Origin: Candidatus Omnitrophota bacterium
Lineage (GTDB): Bacteria; Omnitrophota; Gorgyraeia; Duberdicusellales; 4484-171
Assembly: GCA_021735105.1 (NCBI GenBank)
Contig: JAIPHS010000001.1
Coordinates: 7,828 to 71,827 of the forward strand
Length of the DNA stretch: 64,000 nucleotides
Direction of reading: 5' to 3'
Shown here: piece after piece, positions 59,375 to 64,000 of the stretch
Layout: every line of letters begins with the position of its first letter
Numbering within the stretch: position 1 is the first letter of the stretch
Notes under the pieces: generated by a model
What the model was told of the DNA's origin: nothing
The model's database searches: none
Seen by the model: only the letters and a program-made list of their open reading frames with translations
Made by a program: the position numbers and the translations under genes

Positions 59375-60499
59375 ATGATTAAACAACCAATAATCCATAT
59401 TTTTCATATTTCCAACTTTGGCGGCCATAGCCAAGCTGCCTTGAATATTAAAGAAGCTATTTTAGCTAAAAATAGCAGTGCTGAAATTGTAAATTTAAAT
59501 AGTTTTCAGTATTTCTATCCTCGCACAGAAAAGGTAATAGATACTATTTATAAACTAGTAATTAAAAGAATTCCTTCTCTTTGGGGTAAGGCTTATGACC
59601 ATAAAGCAGTAGCTAAATACTTAAGGCCGTGGCATACAGTTATTAACTATATTTGTTTTCCTAAATTGCGCAAATATATAAAGGCTAAAAAACCAAATTG
59701 TTTTATTACTACTCAAGCTTTTCCTTGCGGAATAATTGCGGATTATAAAAAAAAGCATAAGCCAGGCATACCCTTAATTGCTGTAGTTACTGATTTTCAT
59801 CCGCATCGTTTCTGGATGCATCCTTATGTTGATCAATATATAGTTGCTTCAGGTGAAGCAAAGACGACATTAATTAAAGAAGGTGTAGCTGAAGATAAAA
59901 TAGCCGTTTTTGGAATTCCCATATCTATTAAGTTTATGAATAATTCTCTTGATAAAAGGTTTATGCAAAAATTAGGTTTTTCTTCTCAATTGAAATCAAT
60001 TTTAGTTATGGGAGGAGGACTGGGTATGGGCCCAATTGAAAAAATTGTAACAAATCTTGACCATCTAGATCACAACTTTCAAGTAATTGTAGTTTGTGGC
60101 AAAAACAGAACTCTTTACCGCAAGTTGCAAAAAATAAAAAATAAAATAAAAAAACCATTATTTATTTTTAGCTACATAGAATATATAAACAAAATAATGG
60201 ATTTTTCTGACATTATTATCACCAAAGCCGGTGGAATTACTGTATCTGAGGCTTTAGTAAAAAAAATGGCAATAATAATTACAAATCCTATTCCCGGCCA
60301 AGAGGAGCTAAATGTCAATTTTTTACTTAAAAGAAATGCAATTATAAAGGCAGACACCTTAAAACAGATAAATGAAAGTGTAGCTAATCTAATAGAGAAT
60401 CCGGATAGATTAAAATTTTTGAAAGAAAATGCTAAAAAAAATTCTCTCGAAGATTCTTCAGCTAAAATTGCCAATTTAATTTTTAAATTTATTAACTGA
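59375..60499 (+). CDS. MGDG synthase/UgtP-type diacylglycerol glycosyltransferase (GT28-like)
   Basis: The protein resembles processive diacylglycerol glucosyltransferases and plant MGDG synthases. The N-terminal ISNFGGHSQAALNI is the acceptor-side loop, with VVTDFHPHRFWMHPYVDQYIVAS and GIPIS as characteristic middle motifs. The GT-B donor site is VMGGGLGMGPIEKI and TKAGGITVSEAL, as in MurG/GT28. It would add sugar to diacylglycerol on the inner face of the cytoplasmic membrane. Length 374. It has its own promoter, and its stop is directly followed by the acyltransferase ATG, pairing two lipid enzymes. Confidence 0.85.
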   Translation: MIKQPIIHIFHISNFGGHSQAALNIKEAILAKNSSAEIVNLNSFQYFYPRTEKVIDTIYKLVIKRIPSLWGKAYDHKAVAKYLRPWHTVINYICFPKLRKYIKAKKPNCFITTQAFPCGIIADYKKKHKPGIPLIAVVTDFHPHRFWMHPYVDQYIVASGEAKTTLIKEGVAEDKIAVFGIPISIKFMNNSLDKRFMQKLGFSSQLKSILVMGGGLGMGPIEKIVTNLDHLDHNFQVIVVCGKNRTLYRKLQKIKNKIKKPLFIFSYIEYINKIMDFSDIIITKAGGITVSEALVKKMAIIITNPIPGQEELNVNFLLKRNAIIKADTLKQINESVANLIENPDRLKFLKENAKKNSLEDSSAKIANLIFKFIN

Positions 60500-61335
60500 T
60501 GTATTATCTTTTTATTCTAGGAAAAATAATTGCTTTAAGCGGGCCGCGAATAATTTCTTATCAAGTTGCTAAGTTTTTTGCTTTACTTCATTATTATCTT
60601 TCTAAAAAAGATAGAAATGCTGTTTTTTATAATTTAAGGCCTTTAGTTCAAAAAGAGAAAAAAAGAAAAGAAATTGCAAGAAAAGTTTTTATTAATTTTG
60701 CCTACTATCTTACTGATTTTTTTTGCTATTCAAGATTAACCAGAAAATTTATTAAAAAATACGTTAGTTTTCAAGGGCTGGATTCAGTTGATAAAGCGAT
60801 TAAAGAAAAAAGAGGAGCGATACTGCTCACTGCTCATTTAGGAAACTATGAATTAGGCGGAGCAGTTATGTCATTGTTGGGTTATCCTTTATCAGTGGTT
60901 GCTTTGCCACACCTTGATTTGCGTACTAATAATTTTTTTAACAAACAACGTAGGAGAGTAGGGGTTGATGTGATTCCTACCGGAGCTGCAATAAAAAGAA
61001 GTATAAAAGTTTTAAATCAAGGAAAGCTACTGGCTTTACTTGGAGACAGAGATTTCTCACATTCTGGCAGAAAACAAAAGTTTTTTTCACGATTTGCAGA
61101 AATTCCGCGGGGAGCAGCTTTTTTTGCAAAAAAAACCGGTGCAGTAGTAATTCCTACTTTTTTAGTCCGGGAAAAGAAATACAATTACCGGCTTATCTTT
61201 GAAAAAGAGATTAAATATAACAGGGAAGATAAAAACGGTGAGGAAGATATACTTAAGAAATACGTATCTGTATTAAAAAAATATTTAAAAAAATATCCTG
61301 ACCAGTGGTATTTGTTTCAAAAGTACTGGCAGTAA
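60499..61335 (+). CDS. LpxL/HtrB-type lysophospholipid acyltransferase
   Basis: This 278-residue protein belongs to the lipid A biosynthesis acyltransferase-like family. The catalytic H113-x4-E118 is in TAHLGNYELGG, followed by GVDVIPTG, LLALLGDRDF, and IPRGAAFFAKKTGAVVIPTF, all as in HtrB/LpxL. An N-terminal hydrophobic stretch (about residues 3-30) suggests membrane association. In Gram-negative bacteria such enzymes acylate lipid A, but related proteins act on PIMs or other lipids. Substrate is unproven here. The ATG overlaps the last base of the preceding stop. Confidence 0.87.
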   Translation: MYYLFILGKIIALSGPRIISYQVAKFFALLHYYLSKKDRNAVFYNLRPLVQKEKKRKEIARKVFINFAYYLTDFFCYSRLTRKFIKKYVSFQGLDSVDKAIKEKRGAILLTAHLGNYELGGAVMSLLGYPLSVVALPHLDLRTNNFFNKQRRRVGVDVIPTGAAIKRSIKVLNQGKLLALLGDRDFSHSGRKQKFFSRFAEIPRGAAFFAKKTGAVVIPTFLVREKKYNYRLIFEKEIKYNREDKNGEEDILKKYVSVLKKYLKKYPDQWYLFQKYWQ

Positions 61336-61339
61336 ATAA

Positions 61340-61374
61340 GGATAAAGGATAAAGGTTAAAGGTTAAAGGATAAA
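61340..61374. repeat. Heptad tandem array after the acyltransferase gene
   Basis: Five units GGATAAA, GGATAAA, GGTTAAA, GGTTAAA and GGATAAA follow the stop codon by five bases and lead into CGAAT copy 3. Same 7-base period as the arrays at other gene ends. Confidence 0.8.
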
Positions 61375-61380
61375 GAGTTA

Positions 61381-61467
61381 ATCAACGAATTTACTAATCT
61401 TTACGAATTTACGAATGTTTACATATTTTTATTCGTATATTCGTAATTGATTCGTATGTTCGTAGAT
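61381..61467. repeat. CGAAT-rich palindromic element, copy 3 (87 bp)
   Basis: It starts ATCAACGAAT and ends GTTCGTAGAT, a weaker inverse with two mismatches. The left half has ACTAATCTTTACGAATTTAC and the right half ATTCGTAATTGATTCGTATG, matching copies 1 and 2. It lies between the acyltransferase and glycosyltransferase genes. Confidence 0.85.
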
Positions 61468-61479
61468 ATTGGTAAAACT

Positions 61480-62145
61480 ATGAAAATTTGGGCAATAATC
61501 CCCGCGTATAACGAAGCTGATGATTTAGCTAAGTTTCTTGTTAAAATAAAAAAGAAAAACTTATCAATCTTGGTAGTTGATGACGGCTCAGCTGATAATA
61601 CCTACCAGGTTGCTAAAAAGTATTCTGATATTGTAATAAAGAACCAGAAAAACTTTGGCAAAGGCCTCTCTTTGCGCAAAGGGATTGATCATTTAGTTGA
61701 TAATAAATATTTTGATTATTTAATTACTATGGATGCAGATGGCCAACATAGCCCTGATGATTTAGATCAGTTTGTTGATGAAGCCAAGCAGGGAAGCCTA
61801 TTTGTAATTGGAAACAGAATGGAAAATCCTGAAAATATGCCAAAAACAAGGATTGTTACTAATTGTTTTATGTCTTGGTTGATTTCAAAAATTGTAAAAC
61901 AAGATATTCCTGATACTCAATGCGGTTATCGCTTAATTAAAAGAGAAGTTATAGAAAACTTGACTATAAAAACAAAAAAGTTTGAAATAGAATCAGAGAT
62001 GCTAATAAATGCTTCAAAGTTAGGTTATCCGATAAAAAGTATTCCGATTAAAAGTATTTATCATAAGAATGTTTCCAGTAAAATAAAACCTATTTCAGAT
62101 AGTTTTCGTTTTATTAAATTTATCTTAAAATTAAAAGATGGATAA
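61480..62145 (+). CDS. Family 2 glycosyltransferase (dolichyl-phosphate mannose synthase-like)
   Basis: The GT-A fold shows IIPAYNEADDLAKFL at the start, VVDDGSADNTYQVA (UDP/GDP site), FGKGLSLRKGIDH, MDADGQHSPDDL (metal-binding D-x-D) and DTQCGYRLIKRE. At 221 residues it resembles dolichol/undecaprenyl-phosphate sugar transferases without membrane domains. The sugar and acceptor are unknown. ATG 61480 (MKIWAIIPAYNE) is the start that fits the family. Earlier in-frame starts fall in CGAAT copy 3. Overlaps pcm by 8 bases. Confidence 0.88.
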   Translation: MKIWAIIPAYNEADDLAKFLVKIKKKNLSILVVDDGSADNTYQVAKKYSDIVIKNQKNFGKGLSLRKGIDHLVDNKYFDYLITMDADGQHSPDDLDQFVDEAKQGSLFVIGNRMENPENMPKTRIVTNCFMSWLISKIVKQDIPDTQCGYRLIKREVIENLTIKTKKFEIESEMLINASKLGYPIKSIPIKSIYHKNVSSKIKPISDSFRFIKFILKLKDG

Positions 62146-62794
62146 AAAAGAGTTTAAATTCTTAAGGGAAAAAATGGTTTCAGCTCATTTAGTTAGCCGT
62201 GGGATTAGATACCCTAAAGTGTTAAATGCTTTTAAAACAGTTCCTCGAGAATTATTTGTTCCCGATAATTTAAAAGAATACGCCTATCAAGATAGACCTC
62301 TTTCTATTGGCAGCGGCCAGACAATTTCACAACCCTATATTGTTGCGCTTATGACTGAGTTACTTGATGTAGAAATTGAGGATAAAATTTTAGAGGTTGG
62401 AACCGGGTCGGGTTATCAAGCTGCAATTTTATTAAGTATTGGCGCTAAAGTTTATGGAGTAGAAAAACATTCAAATTTAGCCCAAAAAGCGGAAGAAAAA
62501 ATTAAAGCTTTAAGATATGCCATAAAGATAAAAATTGGGGATGGAACTTTGGGTTGGGATAGATTTGCCCCTTATGATAAAATTATTGTAACTGCTGCTG
62601 CCCCAAAATTACCAAAAAGTTTATTAGAGCAACTTAATGTTGGTGGTAAACTAGTTATCCCGGTAGGGTCTCGCTTTAGCCAGGAATTAATAAAGGTAGA
62701 AAAAAGAAAAAAGGATGAATTTAGCTCAAAGGCAGTTTGTGGCTGTGTTTTTGTTCCTTTGATTGGAGAAGAAGGTTGGGATGAATCTCTATAA
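62138..62794 (+). CDS. pcm: Protein-L-isoaspartate O-methyltransferase Pcm
   Basis: Pcm methylates isoaspartyl residues as the first repair step of aged proteins. The signature SIGSGQTISQPYIVALMTELL is followed by the SAM motif ILEVGTGSGYQAAIL and KIKIGDGTLGW, then DKIIVTAAAPKLPKSLLEQL and VGGKLVIPVG. Length 218. It starts within the end of the glycosyltransferase gene and overlaps the next membrane protein gene by 14 bases. Confidence 0.95.
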   Translation: MDKKEFKFLREKMVSAHLVSRGIRYPKVLNAFKTVPRELFVPDNLKEYAYQDRPLSIGSGQTISQPYIVALMTELLDVEIEDKILEVGTGSGYQAAILLSIGAKVYGVEKHSNLAQKAEEKIKALRYAIKIKIGDGTLGWDRFAPYDKIIVTAAAPKLPKSLLEQLNVGGKLVIPVGSRFSQELIKVEKRKKDEFSSKAVCGCVFVPLIGEEGWDESL

Positions 62795-63275
62795 TTTATT
62801 TTTATTGATTAAAGAAGAATTGATTGTAGTAGGAGTTGCAACCTTGCCGATTTTTGAATTAAGAGGTTCAATTCCGCTGGGAGTAAGTTTAAACTTATCT
62901 CTTTACAAAGTTTATTTCTTATCGATATTAGGAAATATTTTACCAGTTTTGCCTTTGCTTTTATTTTTTAAATTTTTCTTCCATAAATTAGAAAAGATAA
63001 AATTTGTGGGAATTTTTTTTTCTTGGTGGTTTAGACGGGTTGAGAAAAGATCTGATGTAGTAAAAAAATGGGGTTTTTGGGGTCTAGTCCTTCTTGTGGC
63101 TATACCGCTTCCTGTAACCGGTGCCTGGACCGGCACAGTAGCTGCTAATTTATTTGAATTGAAAATCAAAAAGTCATTTTTTGCGATTTTAACCGGCATT
63201 TTAATAGCCGGCTTAATCGTAAGTTTAGTAGTAAAAGGCGTATTTGGCTTAGAGATTTTTATCAAATCTTTTTAA
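62781..63275 (+). CDS. Small membrane protein of the COG2426 / small multidrug export family
   Basis: This 164-residue protein has about four hydrophobic segments and the family pattern ELRGSIPLGV near the N-terminus and LVAIPLPVTGAWTGTVAANLF in the middle. The family name suggests export, but its function is unproven. ATG 62781 (MNLYNLFLLIKEEL) is chosen over a TTG at 62763. It overlaps the end of pcm by 14 bases. A hairpin terminator follows. Confidence 0.82.
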   Translation: MNLYNLFLLIKEELIVVGVATLPIFELRGSIPLGVSLNLSLYKVYFLSILGNILPVLPLLLFFKFFFHKLEKIKFVGIFFSWWFRRVEKRSDVVKKWGFWGLVLLVAIPLPVTGAWTGTVAANLFELKIKKSFFAILTGILIAGLIVSLVVKGVFGLEIFIKSF

Positions 63276-63308
63276 TATTTATAAATTCACGCTCCTTGCA
63301 GACGTCCT

Positions 63309-63330
63309 ACAGGGGTACACCCTGTTTGTT
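63309..63330 (+). terminator. Probable intrinsic terminator
   Basis: ACAGGG (63309-63314), loop GTACA, and CCCTGT (63320-63325) form a 6 bp G+C-rich hairpin followed by TTGTT. It lies between the membrane protein gene and the next promoter, a sensible place for an end. The T-run is short, so efficiency is uncertain. Confidence 0.5.
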
Positions 63331-63364
63331 TAGAAATACTTTTTTTACCGTCTTTTTTATTTTT

Positions 63365-63373
63365 TGTTATAAT
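63365..63373 (+). promoter_or_regulatory. Extended -10 promoter for the right-edge flavoprotein gene
   Basis: TGTTATAAT (TATAAT at 63368-63373) is an extended -10 without a clear -35. Initiation near 63380 leaves about 12 leader bases including CTGGAG, a usable Shine-Dalgarno before ATG 63392. Confidence 0.55.
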
Positions 63374-63391
63374 TAATTTTCTGGAGTTGAC

Positions 63392-64000
63392 ATGAAAATA
63401 ATTAATAAAAAAATATTAGCTAACAACCAAACCACAAAGATAGTTCAATTTAAAGTTGATTCAGCGGCCATTGCTGAAAAGGCAAAGGCTGGCCAATTTG
63501 TAGTGGTTATGGCAACTGAAAAATCAGAAAGAATTCCTTTGACCTTAGTTGATAACAACCCCCAAGAAGGCACTATTACTTTAATCGTTCAGGAAGCTGG
63601 CTTTAGCACAAAGCAGTTAGCTAAGCTTAAAGAAGGAGATTCTCTGTATTCAGTTACAGGGCCTTTGGGCCATCCTACAGAGATTAAAAATTACGGAAAA
63701 ATAATTTTAGTTGGAGGCGGAGTGGGAATTGCTGAAATTTATCCGGTTGCCAAAGCTTTAAAAAAGGCTGGCAATCAACTTACAATTATAATTGGCGCGA
63801 AAACGAAAGATTTATTAATTTTAGAGCAAGAATTAAAACAGATATCTAATCTTTTTTATATTAGCACAGATGATGGAACTGCCGGCAGAAAGGGTTTTGT
63901 TACGGACCTATTAGAGGAAGTAATAAGCGAAAATAGTTATGATTTAGTATATACAGTGGGGCCATTGCTGATGATGCGAGAGGTAGCAAAAAAGACTAAA
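63392..64000 (+). CDS. Ferredoxin:NADP oxidoreductase / sulfide dehydrogenase subunit, NfnA/SudB/PyrK-like (partial)
   Basis: An open frame of 203 codons runs off the right edge. The N-terminal FAD domain has KIINKKILANNQTTKIVQF, AGQFVVVMA and ERIPLTLVD (the R-x-P-L-T flavin motif). The NAD domain follows with IILVGGGVGIAEIYPVAKALKKAGN, and VYTVGPLLMMREVAKKTK is close to where a 2Fe-2S Cys cluster would follow; the cluster itself is beyond the window. This architecture fits subunits of NADH-dependent ferredoxin:NADP oxidoreductase, sulfide dehydrogenase or dihydroorotate dehydrogenase electron transfer. The EKSERIPLT form favours NfnA/SudB over PyrK. A gltD-like partner is expected next. Confidence 0.85.
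   Translation, partial: MKIINKKILANNQTTKIVQFKVDSAAIAEKAKAGQFVVVMATEKSERIPLTLVDNNPQEGTITLIVQEAGFSTKQLAKLKEGDSLYSVTGPLGHPTEIKNYGKIILVGGGVGIAEIYPVAKALKKAGNQLTIIIGAKTKDLLILEQELKQISNLFYISTDDGTAGRKGFVTDLLEEVISENSYDLVYTVGPLLMMREVAKKTK

Overview
This is a 64 kb, AT-rich bacterial chromosome segment (roughly one third G+C by eye). It is densely packed and entirely co-directional: about 68 genes, all on the + strand, most separated by under 30 bases or overlapping. Stops are TAA, TAG and TGA, and nothing suggests a recoded genetic code. The encoded biology is that of a diderm making meso-DAP peptidoglycan: MurE carries a DNPR specificity motif, there is an LpxL/HtrB-type acyltransferase, and several lipoproteins and secreted proteins are present. 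Gene content and order, with divergent housekeeping proteins and many dispersed short repeats, suggest an uncultivated PVC-related lineage, most likely Candidatus Omnitrophota (OP3). That placement rests on memory of family resemblance, not a database search. No tRNA, rRNA, CRISPR array, phage or intact transposase gene was found, and no stretch over 300 bases lacks a gene.

Layout. (1) 1-3.6 kb: the tail of a probable pgpH, then ybeY, recO, queF, apbE and panB. (2) 3.6-13 kb: a purine operon purB-purL-purQ-purF-purM-purD-purE behind a good sigma70 promoter. PurF has lost its glutaminase nucleophile. (3) 13-18.4 kb: a tsaC/LMW-phosphatase fusion, rpiB, glyA, a dCMP deaminase, nrdR and a first CCA-type nucleotidyltransferase. 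The fusion-rpiB-glyA order mirrors ywlC-ywlE-rpiB-glyA of Bacillus. (4) 18.3-22.5 kb: a macro-like/Nudix fusion, recG, rsmD, coaD and rpmF. (5) 22.5-27.9 kb: type II fatty acid synthesis, plsX-fabH-fabD-fabG-acpP-fabF. (6) 27.9-31.9 kb: leuC-leuD-leuB-asd for leucine and the aspartate family. (7) 32.1-39.0 kb: RNA and informational genes: truA, a lipoprotein, an MBL hydrolase, a Xer recombinase, a second CCA-type enzyme, rbfA, nrnA, truB and ribF. (8) 39.0-56.0 kb: a nearly complete division and cell wall (dcw) cluster from mraZ to a degenerate ftsA, with a consensus promoter and a three-repeat MraZ box. It has an extra 60-residue gene and an extra secreted metalloprotease, and ftsZ is absent from its usual place. 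(9) 56.0-59.3 kb: two proteins sharing an N-terminal domain, one with a HEAT-like end and one with an HD-GYP domain. (10) 59.4-64.0 kb: envelope lipid and sugar enzymes, pcm, a small membrane protein, and the start of an NfnA/SudB/PyrK-like flavoprotein cut by the window edge.

The non-coding DNA is the most distinctive part. Three related ~86-102 bp CGAAT-rich imperfect palindromes are dispersed through the window. Seven-base (once eight-base) tandem repeat arrays sit at gene ends, where four of them supply the last codons and stop of purD, fabD, leuC and leuB. A 162 bp element with inverted ends sits directly on the truA start codon. Several extended -10 promoters lie so close to their start codons that leaderless mRNAs are predicted.
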